Of a stretch of 64,000 bases of DNA, positions 11,801 to 22,193 are shown piece after piece. The notes beneath the pieces are model-generated. The model did no database searches. It had not been told where the DNA came from and was given only the letters and a program-made list of their open reading frames with translations. The DNA is from Turritopsis dohrnii (Eukaryota > Cnidaria > Hydrozoa > Anthoathecata > Oceaniidae): NCBI GenBank assembly GCA_027922465.2, contig BQMF02000011.1:1240001-1304000 (forward strand), read 5' to 3'. The translations under genes were made by a program, and so were the position numbers. Numbering within the stretch: the first letter of the stretch is position 1; each line of letters starts with the position of its first letter.

Positions 11801-12078
11801 CCACAGCCGTCTTAGCGTTTAAAGGCATCCACGATCAAAATATCGCTCAAAACCTTCAAGTCGCACTAAGAACAGATGTTAGAACGCTACGGAGTAACAG
11901 AGAAAATGCTGGTCCGATAATTGAATGCAGAGATGAGTTTAACTCTTATCTGAAAAACGCCTCAAAAGTCTTCAACGAGCTACCGAAATCGATCCGTGAT
12001 GTCACAAGTTTAAATATTTTCAAAACAAAAACATTCAACTATCTGAAAGATAAAGCTATGGCTAGAACGTTAAAATGA
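8803..12078 (+). CDS. LINE polyprotein: signal-like N-terminus, 2A, PHD finger, endonuclease, reverse transcriptase
   Basis: 1091 residues. Residues 1-18 (MAMFTVLILMLIYSAKAE) look like a signal peptide. Residues 54-66 read LILSGDVEVNPGP, a perfect 2A ribosome-skipping motif; the break would fall between G65 and P66. A C4HC3 PHD-type finger follows (C69, C72, C85, C88, H93, C96, C112, C115). The AP endonuclease shows N160 in LNAQS, E187 in SETWL, D302 in GDTNID and the SDHD at 364-367. The reverse transcriptase shows DYRPISVLP, the FADYSKAF block with D723, GVPQGSILGP from 779, and YADD at 810-813. By published precedent, 2A motifs occur at the N-terminus of APE-type LINEs in several invertebrates. 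The first ATG is used because it precedes both the signal-like segment and the 2A. No catalytic residue is missing. Confidence 0.93.
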   Translation: MAMFTVLILMLIYSAKAELEETKTCLKPENKNNKVRWNKCPVSYYSNTMAATNLILSGDVEVNPGPQSCDSCEKTIRSNQKKLVCENCLSVTHMKCSNKTITIGPKQQQWICHRCIHIVLPFNNINIQELFTNQPTQTADNVVDNFQVPDTRHTSIAHLNAQSICSSFPEFQEFLGTNKFDILTVSETWLKDDQNMMDYVQIPGYVLKSENRKKGRGGGVGVYLKSTIKGYHIRKDIHRVATDIEHLWLEIKGKNKNHSYLLGTVYQPNSDIASKEAWLQKFETVLSHINNTWDGPVIICGDTNIDLLTETPISKRYHEILNVFHMSNIVTKPTRHGKSLIDHLITNIPEKVTLTDVIPCHTVSDHDSPFMNVNIRAETFQPRHKYIRDLKNFDVEKFKQDFSHIPFSAVYTLEDPNEQLSVFNSLILDCLNEHAPIKRCKMTRPPAPWMKDLDIIGLKKCCHERQSKAHQSKSVEDWRNYRAIKSELKKKIKTTKKLFYKKALSSHRPKEVWQTIQKILKPNYKPILESPDSLNQHYNQVADNLTRAKRTSIKDMTELINNIPDMDDNAFSLSCTTYQDVRKALNGIRSDCSTGHDQIPINLMKPVAEFIISPLTFIINNFMETNTFPDLWKIARISPIPKIQNPTSPNDYRPISVLPIFSKIYERVVLQQLVNHIDNKTLYKTTQHGFRKSHSTVSCLLKFKDDILKATKKGEVTISVFADYSKAFDTIAFKKLIEKLSTLNISKSFLWWITNYLSDRQHFVQIDDKTSETMTIGFGVPQGSILGPVIFNLYVSDLSTQLTHSKTLQYADDTKIYIHACPNELKERSEAISEDVQNLRSWSHDSNLVFNEKKTKAMTFCTKQLYQHHKDKIDCVNVICGNKHLNKTKTMKVLGVTFSEHLEWNDHLNYVSSNCFSILRTLKHLKRYASFNVRRNLAQTLVLSKLDYGNIITNPLPKYLQCRLQKVMNAAAGFVLGKHAKESDCLKLSWLPIAERIEYATAVLAFKGIHDQNIAQNLQVALRTDVRTLRSNRENAGPIIECRDEFNSYLKNASKVFNELPKSIRDVTSLNIFKTKTFNYLKDKAMARTLK
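8974..9000 (+). other. 2A-like ribosome-skipping site
   Basis: Codons for GDVEVNPGP match the 2A consensus D(V/I)ExNPG|P. During translation the ribosome is expected to skip the Gly-Pro bond, releasing a 65-residue leader and restarting with Pro at the head of the PHD-endonuclease-RT protein. Confidence 0.85.
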
Positions 12079-12111
12079 AATATATCTTTAAAAAAAAAAA
12101 AAAAAAAAAAA

Positions 12112-12898
12112 GTTATATACGTTTTCTTATTACGGTTATACATATACATAATATTTATTTGCATTTCTAGGAGAAGAACCATGTAAATTATTAATGGATC
12201 TAGAAATAAATTGGTTATTATTATTATTATTATTATATTCAGATTTCTATTTAAAACAGGCAACAGTTCTGTTCATTCATGTTTTCGTTCCAGGTACTTT
12301 GCCATGAAAAGAACTTAAAAAATAACACAATATACAAACCCACCCCAAATGGTATTTTTCTGAAATCTTTGGCAACTTGGTTATGGATACGTCAATGTAC
12401 CTATATCAAATTTGCAAATGCAAATCAAAACATATTGTCTGTAACTGACTAACGAAGCAACACTGCCTGTAAATTAAAATTTGGAATCCGTACCATCAAC
12501 CAAACCATAATACGAACTTCTAAATTGACTGCTCTCTTGAAAGTCATGCATAATTTTATGAGCTCTGTGTTTGATGGTAACCACATTTACGGATAAAAAA
12601 TAATAATGGCCACCTCCATACATGAAATATCATTGTATGGAACAGAGGGCATTAATTGGATGAAAATTTTTGTTTAACAATTTGAGGAATGAAAATGAAT
12701 TTTATGAAAATTAAATGAAAATTATTTAGAAAGTTGATTTAATGTTTATTTTTTACGTTCAGAATTAGGAAGTCCGTTCAGAATATCATAGGAATGACAG
12801 TATACCACCTGTTGGATCTATTTTTTTCAGCAATCTGATGACATATTTTCATCCAAAATCTCAAACAACCATTTGCCGTAACAAACACATTTATTGTC
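12112..12898. other. Intergenic, nothing recognised
   Basis: Contains an (ATT)n microsatellite at about 12213-12237. No gene or structured repeat supported. Confidence 0.5.
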
Positions 12899-12901
12899 TT
12901 A

Positions 12902-13291
12902 GGGGCTGATTACATGATCCTGGTTAGTTAGCGGGGATGAAATTTCATCCCACCTTGCCAAGATGAATTTCAACTCGGTGTTACATGCAAAATTTTCATC
13001 CTGTTTAGGCGGGACGAGACAAGCCTTTGTGTTTTGAAGTTTTGACAAGCTACACATGCTCAAACTATTAAACTTGTCCTGATTCACCGGGAAAAAGGGA
13101 TTACATGGGAAAATTTCATCCCGCCTAACCAAGATCCCGGCTCTTGATAGATGAGATCTCAGTTAGGCGGGATGAAAATTTTATCATGTAATGGCAATAG
13201 GAAATTTATGAAGATTTGAACAGGAAGCCAAGACCACGGCACGGTGTGATGAAATTTCATCCCGGCTAACCGGGATCATGTAATCAGCCCC
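12902..13291. mobile_element. GGGGCTG-family MITE, copy 1, TTA target duplication
   Basis: Ends GGGGCTGATTACATGATCC and its inverse, with arms that continue through GGGATGAAATTTCATCCC. TTA flanks both sides (12899-12901 and 13292-13294), which fits a PIF/Harbinger-type 3-bp duplication. The same element occurs at 48285-48661 and a shorter relative at 21269-21499. Internal GATCCCGG/CCGGGATC palindromes are frequent. No coding sequence. Confidence 0.8.
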
Positions 13292-13294
13292 TTA

Positions 13295-13604
13295 GTTAAC
13301 TAACTTTTGTTAACTTGAGTGACATGTTGTTGTTTCAAGATATATAATTGATTGAATAATAACAACAACCTCAGATCATCAAGGCAAATGCACCACTGGC
13401 TGTCCTAGGATGGGTTATATAGATGAATTATTTTGCTAGTTATCCAAATCAACCATCATCATGTTTATGGCTCTGACTTATGCGGCATCCAAAAAATGAA
13501 AGAAAACAGAAGAGGACTTAATGAAGATATGGAAAAACCATCATCTGGATTGCCAAAACAAAGGCCTCTACCATAAAATTCAATCAAGAAATTTTGGCAA
13601 TATT
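13295..13604. other. Intergenic, nothing recognised
   Basis: AT-rich sequence without supported features. Confidence 0.45.
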
Positions 13605-14330
13605 ATCTACTATACTAATTCGCAATAGTGTGTAACACATTTAATTTAGAGAGTGTTTTTTTTTTAAAATTTATGGTCAAAATCTGCTTAATTGTGGTCA
13701 TTTTTTCATTAGACTATTGATAATTGACAATTAGTATAATAGCACGTGGCGTGACGTCAGTTATTTTTATCTTATCACGGGGGAACCATGCATTGCATCC
13801 CCCAATCGAACGCGACATTTTTGGGGAAATATCTCGAGAACCAATAAGGATAACTGACATTTTTTAGGGTTGGCAATATGGGTGATGGGGTGACGCAACA
13901 TTTGGGTCTAAATTTAATTTAGTACTGCGGATATGACGTCATCAAAATCTTTAATCAACGATATCTCTGCAACCGTTGGTCGTAGCGAAACGACCCCATA
14001 CATTTTTTTGATCAGTTTTTCGAGCTCTACAAGAAGGGTACATTTTCCAGTCCTGTTTCCGTAATTGAAATTTCCGTCACAAGGTTCGCACACGGGAAGC
14101 GGGATTCTTGCACATGCGTTTCGAAATTAAGGCCGTAAAAAACTTCTACGCCAGTTACTAGCCGCCAAGGCCGCATCACTCGTCGTACATGTTCAGCCTG
14201 TGTTGTGTCACCCCCAAAGACATCATGAAAAATAAAATTTAGGAATTGGCATAAAGTGTTACCATATTATAGAGCTTCAAAAGCTGATGATGCTTGTATT
14301 GTAGGGAGATGCTGTGTTACACATTTTTTA
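13605..14330. mobile_element. Degraded non-autonomous Helitron pieces in both orientations
   Basis: 13740-14045 is the reverse complement of the body of the Helitrons at 25778-26915 (ATATCTCGAGAACCAATAAG, ATGACGTCATCAAAATCTTT, TTTTTCGAGCTCTACAA). 14157-14330 is a forward copy of their 3'-hairpin end (CTAGCCGCCAAGGCCGCATC). Both are diverged. The two pieces face each other head to head, so this is either two insertions or a rearranged one. Confidence 0.6.
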
Positions 14331-14419
14331 GTGCACATAATTTATCTAATTAATGATTTGAGTGTGTTTGTGATAGATAAATGATAATTTTTTATATGTG
14401 ACGGTTTAAGGGAAAAAGA

Positions 14420-14612
14420 TAACAAGCGAAAAATCGATTCTTTAAAATCGATTTTTAGCTGAAAAAAATCGATTCAAAATAATCGGAAAAGCGATTTCGA
14501 AATCGATTCACTTGAATCGGAAAAGCGATTCACTTGAATCGGAAAATCGATTCACTTGAATCGGAAAAGCGATGCACTTGAATCGGAAAAGCAATTTCAA
14601 AAAATCGATTTG
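14420..14612 (+). repeat. 22-bp palindromic tandem array (GATTCACTTGAATCGGAAAAGC)
   Basis: At least four near-perfect 22-bp units from about 14504, preceded by diverged units (AAATCGATTC types). Each unit is built around the short palindrome GATTC...GAATC. A second array of the same unit type lies at 16866-16975. Confidence 0.8.
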
Positions 14613-15232
14613 TAAGTCAGAAGTGATGTTAATTATAAGAATAAAGTCAATAAGTTAATAAGATTTTCATCATCGTAGATGATTCTCTATGTATCATAAT
14701 AGAATAGATCAATTAAACCTCAAACTATAAACAAGAACCAAATGGTGAAAAACGCCACTAGAAAACTGGCGCAATAATATGAATAGATACAAAAACACCA
14801 TACATCTGGAAGGGATTTTGATAACAAACGATATAAATAAAATAAGGTGACGGTATTTTGTTAGAATATGAAAAGTAGGATTCACCTACTTACTACGTTT
14901 CGTTTCGTTCAACGTCTATGTATGTTTATATTTTTCATATTCCCATGCACCAGTTTTCAAGGTTGGAACATAACTGGGAGTATTATATCTAATTGCTATT
15001 TTGCCAAATAAAAATAATAAGTTTTTTATTGATAAAGATGTCTACACTCTCAAAAGATGTTGTTGTTATCGCGACTTCAGCATTATTTTGAAAACTCAAT
15101 GTGACGGATGTATAATTACAGGTAGCACGCGTTCGTGTTAAATCATGAACTGATTACCTGCTTCTCATTCACTAAGAGATAAAATAAACAACAGTTTGTT
15201 CTCAAGTTATTACAAATAGAAACCGTCTACTA
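14613..15232. other. Spacer with a truncated copy of a TIR end
   Basis: The motif GGGATTTTGATAACAAACGA at 14811-14830 repeats the subterminal sequence of the element that starts at 15233. Nothing else supported. Confidence 0.4.
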
Positions 15233-16646
15233 TATATGTGACGTTCCAGGGGATTTTGATAACAAACGATATTAACGATAATTATTAACGATAATATCGT
15301 TAATAAAACAATAGAATTAGCGATATTATCGCTAATAATTATCGTTGCGTTATTATAGTTAATAGCGCTATTATCGTTAATATCGTTATTATCGTTAATA
15401 TCGTTATTATCGCTATTATCGTTATATATATTATATATACTATAATTACGAAATTATAGTAAGAAAATAACTATATTTTTGATATTAACGATAATAACAT
15501 TAATATTAAGCATGTGATCATTTTATTTGTGAAGAGAAACCATTTCGTGTATATTAATCTTTCTTTCGCTTGATTACGGCGTAAGAAATTCAATATTTTT
15601 AGAATTACCCTCAAGTAAAGTTTTAGAGCCCTGTGTAAACACAACTTTCAGACAACCTTTCACATAAACTTCATAACAAACTGAAGTAAACAGGTAATAT
15701 TATATTTAAACGAAGGTGAGTATTTCAAAAGAGAACTTTTGCAACTCGTCAAGCCGACGTTAAAATGTTTTCATTCGTCCCTCATCCCAATGTTGAACCT
15801 GAAAACATTATCGACGAAATGACAAAAATCAATAATGATCACTGAAAACGTTGCGATCAATTTAATTAAGGGTACATCTTCACCCAGTGCAAGTGAAATG
15901 TCTTTCGAAAGAATAATAATAAAGGTTTTGCTATCGAAAAAAACTTTAATGTAACGTGTCTTTAATAATGTAAAGTTTTTTTCCCAAGAGCTTATAGAAT
16001 GGCAACCCGTCGAACAATTCAGAAAAAAGAATTATAGCAGACGGTTTCTACTCGTGCCTGCTTTCGAACTTACTTCTGTATCTTTAATCTCCAAATGAAT
16101 ATAAGAACCAGCTAATTAAGTTCAATTTAATACACAAATGCGTGCTACCTGCAAATGTACATTTCAAAATAATACATTACCAAATCGAATGAAACGGTAT
16201 TTTAAAGTGGCTTTTCAAATTTGTGCTGAAGTTACAGGAATAACAAATGAAAAAAAAGTGCTTTGTTATTTCTAGAAAAATATATATGTCCGTGTGTCAT
16301 AATTGAATGAATCAGGTTTATCATGTCATAAACAAGCGAGTTTGTTTTGAATTGATTGCTATTTGGCGAAATAATAATTAAATCACGGTTATTTTAGAAC
16401 TTCATAAAACGACACACGTATGTGAAATGTACAAACAAACGTCTTGAACAAAACTTTTTGACGATAGTAACGGTAATCTGTGCTCTTACCATATTAACGA
16501 TATTAACGATATTAACGATATTAGCGATATTAACGATAATAGCGATACTCTGTAGTTCCATTAACGATATTAACGATAATAACGATATTAACGATATTAA
16601 CGTTAATATCGTTTGTTATCAAAATCCCCTGGAACGTCACATATAA
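15233..16646. mobile_element. 1.4-kb TIR element with ATTAACGAT-repeat arms
   Basis: Both ends carry TATATGTGACGTTCCAGGGG in opposite orientation, continuing through GATTTTGATAACAAACGATA. Inside both ends lie arrays of ATTAACGAT/ATCGTTAAT (15270-15430 and 16487-16612) that can pair with themselves and with each other, giving very large potential hairpins. The central part (15490-16480) has no convincing ORF. Probably a non-autonomous DNA element. Confidence 0.75.
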
Positions 16647-17417
16647 TTCTTTTTTTTGTTTAAGTTGTTCCACCGCTGTTCACATAACAGAACATGGTTC
16701 ACAATCAGTTTAAGAAAAAAGAAAAAAAAGTTTGTTCTAAAGCTACTACCAATACAAACCGTCCCTTACAATTCTTTTTTGAGTTGTTCGATCGATATTT
16801 TGGTTTATTCCTTGGGGGAAAATGTTTATCAGAATTTTAATCAACACTTGAGTGAGTGATATAGAATCAAAAAAGCGATTCATTAGAATCGGAAAAGCGA
16901 TTCATTGGAATCGGAAAAGCGATTCATTAGAATCTAAAAAGCGATTCATTAGAATCAGAAAAGTGATTCATTTTAATGTTGTAAAATTTGTCAATGCAAA
17001 CTTGAAAACTCAGCTAAAAGGATTTAACACCACAATTGGTCATTCTAGATTTCAAATTGACAAGAACAAACAAGGAAAGAATATGATTGATAATAAATAT
17101 ATTTCATGTTCATCAGAAGTGATGCAAATAACAAAATTGTGTTGAATTAAGTGTTCATAATAACAGTTTAATCCCTTTTCTCTCAATTTCCTCTGCTTCT
17201 GCAGATATAAGACAACCACAGGCTTAAAAATGCATGCCTTACTGTTTACATATCATATTTATTGCGAGTGTGAACAGTTTTCAAATCAAAAAGCCAGACT
17301 TTTATAAATGATTCACTCAGACACGTGTGAACCAAATGAAAATAATGACAATGCGTCCTTTGGGTGAAACGCTTTACAAAAAAAATTTCACTCACGTTTC
17401 TTGAATGATGAATCTAT
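16647..17417. other. Second 22-bp array and flank, no gene
   Basis: 16866-16975 repeats units of the type GCGATTCATTAGAATCGGAAAA about five times in direct order, matching the array at 14420-14612. The open frames here are products of the repeat. The remainder is AT-rich and unassigned. Confidence 0.55.
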
Positions 17418-17551
17418 GGGCGCTATTTCCTTTTCACCCCCCTGCCATATTTTTTTACTAGTTGGCTCTTCATCACATAGATAAAAATAACCCTAATCCT
17501 AACCCTGACCCTGGACGGAGAGTAGGGGGTGCGAAAAGGAAATAGCACCGA
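17418..17551. repeat. Small fold-back element GGGCGCTATTTCCTTTTC
   Basis: GGGCGCTATTTCCTTTTCACC at the left is inverted at the right (GGTGCGAAAAGGAAATAGCACC). A third single copy of this end lies at 18317-18345. The middle includes an imperfect CCTAACCC-like patch (about 17490-17515). Confidence 0.6.
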
Positions 17552-18496
17552 ATCTTATGTGGGTGATATTATCAACGCAGGGTTTGCCGCTTATTAAATG
17601 TTTATGCGAAAAATTTTAACATTTTTTGCTGGTTACGGAATTACCTTACTGTAAATAAAAGAAATAAACTATGAAAATCAAAGTTAGTGGCAAGCGGCAC
17701 ATATAGCGGTAGTAAAAGGGGAGCCAGCCAGCAGGCAAGGCGCTCTTCTCCTCTATTTGCTATTTTATCTTTTTTTCTGAAATTAGACCATACTCAAACA
17801 ATTGTAATTAAAAAGCAATTGTTTTTACTGAAATATATGGCACATATTCGCAAAAATGCTACTTAAACAAATGGGAGGAATTTAAAACGTAATATCTGTC
17901 GTCAATGAATTAGACTTTTTCCCTGTCTTGTACCAAACAGTCTCATCACACAGCCACGCTACCATTACTCTTGCTTTTCGTGAGTTTGTACAACGGACCA
18001 CAAGCATGCTGTTTTCGTGTACAATAATGGACAGAGAGCTTCGCCAACTACTCTGCGATATTTCTACGACGGCAGCTCTAGTAACTACTAGCAAGTAGCT
18101 TTCGCAATGAGGGCTGTAGTAGAATATTGCATTTCCGTTAATACCCATATCGGTAGAAAATGCAACGAAATCAATATAATAAGGTTTGCGCGGAGTGGGT
18201 GCGTGGAATCACCCGTTCCCCAGCGAAAACATGGGGAATGCGTTGAAAGCCGGATATTCATTCAACAAATTCCGACGAGAGAGTTGAATGCATGAATACG
18301 CATATCCATAACTGAAAGGGCGCTATTTCCTTTTCGCACTCTCCTTAATCTACAGGTCGACTTTTTTTGCGTCAGTAAAATTTTGCGAAAATGGATGAAC
18401 ACGGATAACACAACCTAATTTTAGCGAATTACCCTAAGGTAAAATAAAATTTTTGCTAAAGTTAAATTTTCTGCAACCTTGATTTAGCGAAAATAT
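17552..18496. other. No gene seen
   Basis: Contains one isolated copy of the GGGCGCTATTTCC end (18317-18345). Open frames show no family signature. Confidence 0.45.
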
Positions 18497-19514
18497 GTCA
18501 TTAATAAAGTTTTAGCCGGTACGCATCTTTTTGAATATTCAAGTCCGGTTTATGTTCTTTTATGAGTAACGATTCGCTAAATTTTCTTTTGAATGCAGAT
18601 TTGTAATTTTTTCCTAATATTTTAAAGTCTTCTAACCAAACTCTGTGGTGGTTTGTATTGTCAGCATGCTTCAGCAGGTGTGATTTTTTATCGGATTTGT
18701 TGTGTTGTATGACGCGTTTTTGTAATCTACACTAGTTTGACCGATGTAGGGAACGACGAGTAGGTTCAGGACATTGTGCGTGATAAACGATGTTGTGTTG
18801 GTGTGCTGAATGCGTTTCATCTTTGATTTGAAATTTCGAACTTATAGTTTTTTGGTGTTGTAGATGATGCGTATTTTGTTTGTCGAACATTTACCAATGA
18901 TGTTTTTCATTTTCTTCACGATTTGTTCTCCTTTTTGTGTCCAGCATACGGTAAAGAAAGGTTAACGATTTCTGATTTGGTTGAAGGTTGTTCAACGATT
19001 TCATTTTCTTGGCCGTCAGTTGTATTGATTTCATTTTGGATGATGTTTTCAATGAACTTGATTGGGTAGTTGTTGTATTCAGTGAAGACCTTTTTAAGAT
19101 GTGATAGTTCAACTTTGTTTGCGTCTGTAGATGAAATGTTCAGTGCACGTTTCACTAAGCTTTTAACCATCGCAGCTTTCCAGGCTATGAGGGGACATGC
19201 ATTCCAATTCAGGTAAATGTCCGTGTGGGTTGGTTTTCTATAAACACTCGTTTCCATGTTTCCATCTTCTTTTCTTTTTATCAAAACGTCGAGAAAAGCA
19301 ATTTTGTTGTTTTGTTCAAATTCGTACGTAAATTTTATGTTACTGTGAAAGGAGTTTAATTTTTCTTGAATTTCTTTTTCTGTATCTGGTTTGATGAAGG
19401 CAAAGGTGTCATCAACATATCTTGACCAGTGTTTAATTTTGTCACTAAGTGTTGGAATGATAGTGTTTTCTAATTCACTCATGAAAATATCAGCAAATAA
19501 TGGTCCCAAAGGAA
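18497..19514 (-). pseudogene. Penelope-like retroelement: truncated, frameshifted RT plus GIY-YIG endonuclease
   Basis: The minus strand from about 19513 reads LGPLFADIFMSELE, then HWSRYVDDTFAFI (the YVDD catalytic block typical of Penelope/Athena RTs), IAFLDVLI and VYRKPTHTD, ending in LPYAGHKKENKS. Further down, in shifted frames, come YIGQT, HNIVYHAQCPEPT and HLLKHADNTNHHRVW, which are parts of the GIY-YIG endonuclease domain and its linker. The 5' half of the RT (everything before the GSPLGP block) is missing, and at least two frameshifts and stops follow, so the copy is dead. Its 5' end is fused to an inverted copy of its own 3' end (next entry), a known habit of Penelope elements. Confidence 0.85.
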
Positions 19515-19830
19515 GTTGTAGATTACAAAAACGCGTCATACAACACAACAAATCCGATAAAAAATCACACCTGCTGAAGCATGCTGACAACACAAACCAC
19601 CACAGAGTTTGGTTAGAAGACTTTAAAATATTAGGAAAAAACTACAAATCTGCATAAAAGAAAAAATAAGCGAATCGTTACTCATAAAAGAACATAAACC
19701 GGACTTGAATATTCAAAAAGATTCGTACCGTCACAAATAATTTTCGAACAATGTAATGTCTTCATGATCCAGTTAAACGTTCCTGATGAAGTTCTGCGGA
19801 TGCAAAACGAAATATTGAATTAAATTATAA
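19515..19830 (+). mobile_element. Inverted Penelope end (pLTR-like) with hammerhead-like core
   Basis: 19515-19730 is a near-identical inverted copy of 18500-18735: it repeats the endonuclease C-terminal coding segment (HLLKHADNTNHHRVW; HKPDLNIQKDS). It is followed at 19783-19812 by CTGATGA, a 7-bp stem with GGAT loop (one mismatch) and GAAA. This resembles the hammerhead signature described in Penelope terminal repeats. The related fragment at 32676-32860 has the same parts. Confidence 0.7.
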
Positions 19831-20353
19831 ATCAAAATTATTATTATTCTCTTTTTAATAAAATTTTACGCCCTGAAGAATATTTTCAAGAATAATTGAG
19901 ACTGAAAAGAAAGCTCGTGACAGTGTACTCCTTTGACTGTTACTGTATCCTACCACCGTTGCTAAGGTAATTATGAAATTTCCTTTGTTATATGAACTCA
20001 TTTCGTCACCTTGCGAAAGAATATGAAAACGCCTTAGTTTCCAACTCCCTTTACAATAACACAGAGAAGCTTAACCAATATTTTCACAAAGAGAAACTTG
20101 TTAAAATCAGGGACGGCGGAACGCTGTTGAAAGTGGAGGGGCTGAAATGTTTAGTGTCTAAGGAGGCGCCACCATGGTTGGGGCCAACGGGCCGAGAAAA
20201 TTTTGAGTTTTCAGTCCTCCAGATTGGCTAAAACGCAGTCTAAATTTTAATATTTCAACGAAGGGTAGAACAAGAAAACCAACAATAATACATAGGTATA
20301 ATAATCAAAAACATGTTTTCAAAGTCAAAAAGAAGCTCTGACAAAATCAAAAT

Positions 20354-21110
20354 TTACATATCATCTTCTGTGAACTTCCCAAAAATTCGAAATCTGTTAT
20401 CATTCGCTTGGGCAAATAAATTTGCAATTTTGATAATGTCCAATTGATCTGTGCGTTCCTTATGGAAGATTAGAACGGAGACTACATTGAATCGAGCTGG
20501 CAGCATGGTTGATCGCATCCATGTCTTCACTCTTCTTGCCGTCGAAAATGTTCTTTCTGCAATGGCAGTTGAAGCTGGATTCACGGCTAAAATTTTGATA
20601 ACTTTTAAGACATTCACAAGATACTTTTTCTCCGCGTCATTTAGCACCTTTACTTCTTTCATCAGATCGTGAAAGTAGTCGATTTTCTTTCCTTTAAGTA
20701 ACACCTTAAGAGTCGCGAGTTCAACGATCAAATCATCGATGTTTACATCGGTTTTGTAACTTTCTTTAACGAAATCAATTTCCACAGACGTTTCCTCACC
20801 CTTCAACGTTTTAATCAGCAAACATTCCAGCTTCTCAAACACCAGAAAAGACATTTGGTCGAAACGCTCACGTATTGAGGATACTAGGACGTCAATCGCC
20901 TAATAAAATTGCTCTCGATAATAGTTGCGAGGGTTATCTGGGTGGTAAGCTTCAGATGTGCTGTTGTATCCGTCAACAAAATTCAGGATAGAGTAATTGG
21001 GCTGCTTCCTTTTCCTCTTCAATGTACTAGGCTCTTGAACAAACGGGGTTTTTTCAGTTTCCTTCAAGAATAGACCTTTCTCGAATTTCTGTTTAAACGA
21101 TGCATTGTGG
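20354..21110 (-). pseudogene. hAT-family transposase C-terminal part, one in-frame stop
   Basis: Reading the minus strand: FEKGLFLKETEKTPFVQEPS, then PNYSILNFVDGYNS, a TAG stop near 20898, then AIDVLVSSIRERFDQMSF and, near the end, VNPASTAIAERTFSTARRVK and WMRSTMLPARFNVVSVLIFH. The last part is the hAT dimerisation region as found in ZMYM/P52rIPK-like transposase-derived proteins (conserved A-x-x-E-R-x-F-S and W-x-R-S). The DDE core upstream is absent. No function expected. Confidence 0.8.
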
Positions 21111-21268
21111 TCGAGTTGTCGTGTCTAACCTCGCTTTTAATATTTAAACTGCTTCTAACTATCGGAATGGGAATTGGAAATAATAGAGACTAATATTAAG
21201 TTGTAAAGTAATGAAATCAGTGGAACAATGAATTGCATGAAAACGAGGTTAGATATGAAACTCAGTCA

Positions 21269-21499
21269 GGGGCTGTTTATATGAGAGGCGGGACGGGACG
21301 GGACGAAAAACGAGATCACGTTTTTCATCATAATAAACACACTGTCCCGGGACGTTTTATAATGTTTTAAATGCGATTGCTGTCTCGTCCCGGCAAAGCT
21401 CCTGCTTAATGTTTTCTCATGTAAAGGCGGGATAAAGTCATCCCGTTTTTCGTCCCGTCCCGGCAAACGTCCCGTCCCGCCTCTCATATAAACAGCCCC
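21269..21499. mobile_element. GGGGCTG-family MITE, short relative
   Basis: Inverted ends GGGGCTGTTTATATGAGAGG, with arms rich in CGGGACGGGACG; flanked by TCA on the left and TTA on the right, so the duplication is imperfect. Nested in the hAT relic. Confidence 0.75.
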
Positions 21500-22193
21500 T
21501 TAGAGTTCAAACAGAAATTCGGGAAAGGTCTATTTTCCTGCGTTACTAGCGTTATCTGAGTCTGAGGGGGGGCTAAATAACTGGTGAACAGTTTATATTC
21601 AATTTTGAACGAAACAACCACCTTAGTATAGAAGCATGAAGAACACTCATACGAATCCACACGTGCGATTCACCACACGTCTAAGACGTTTTGCGCATGT
21701 GTTGGCGTGTACAATCGCACGCCTCTCATGGCAAAGCCTGTTTGTGGAAATAGAAATGCACTAAAGTTTTGGAGCTTCCAGGGTCTTTGCCCACCTAGGA
21801 TCCCACCAGGCTCTTCCCTGAACCGTCTAACTCAATCTTTTCTACCAAAAATGGTAGTAACCGAAAGTGCTTGGAAAAAGCCATGTGACAATAGTGTAAA
21901 CTGAGTTTAAAGTACCGGAATCATTTCCTTTTTATTCCGGAGTGATCTTACTCCAATGTTATAACGGATGCATGGACACAAAACACCATCAGCAAAAAAA
22001 GTTTTCGGTGTAAGACCTATCTGCGAAGTATGAATATTCTCATTCAACTTTATGCAACCTAACTTGTGTTTTGGGACAAATGCTTTATATGTATTCATAT
22101 ATAATTTCAGGGTCTCTCCTATGAAAGTAAACTAGAACTTTTGGTAGACATGATTCGCTAGGTTACTGGTAAAGAAAATGAATTGCTTATTAA

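Larger units (their letters stand above)
8803..12111 (+). mobile_element. Intact CR1/L2-like non-LTR retrotransposon with poly(A) tail
   Basis: One uninterrupted ORF carries PHD finger, AP-type endonuclease and reverse transcriptase, and a run of 22 A (12090-12111) follows 11 nt after the stop codon, as expected of target-primed insertion. The 5' UTR start is not defined. The long open frame suggests a young, possibly active copy. Assignment to the CR1/L2/Rex group rests on domain order and RT motifs, not on a tree. Confidence 0.9.
20108..21573 (-). mobile_element. hAT element relic inserted in unit 1
   Basis: The sister unit (33130-33150) runs straight through this point, so the 1.47 kb is an insertion. 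The left end begins CAGGGACGGCGGAACGC, a hAT-like start, and the minus strand encodes the hAT C-terminal dimerisation region. A GGGGCTG-family MITE (21269-21499) is nested inside, followed by an inverted scrap of the element's own coding sequence (about 21505-21540). The right end does not mirror the left, so the element is rearranged. Confidence 0.7.

Noticed and set aside
14420..16975. Possible CRISPR-like array
   Set aside because: Units are contiguous 22-bp repeats without spacers, in a spliced animal genome.
16852..17145. 97-codon frame with repeating KKRFIRI
   Set aside because: Translation of the 22-bp array, not a protein.
20108..21573. Active hAT transposon
   Set aside because: In-frame stop, missing DDE core, and non-matching ends.
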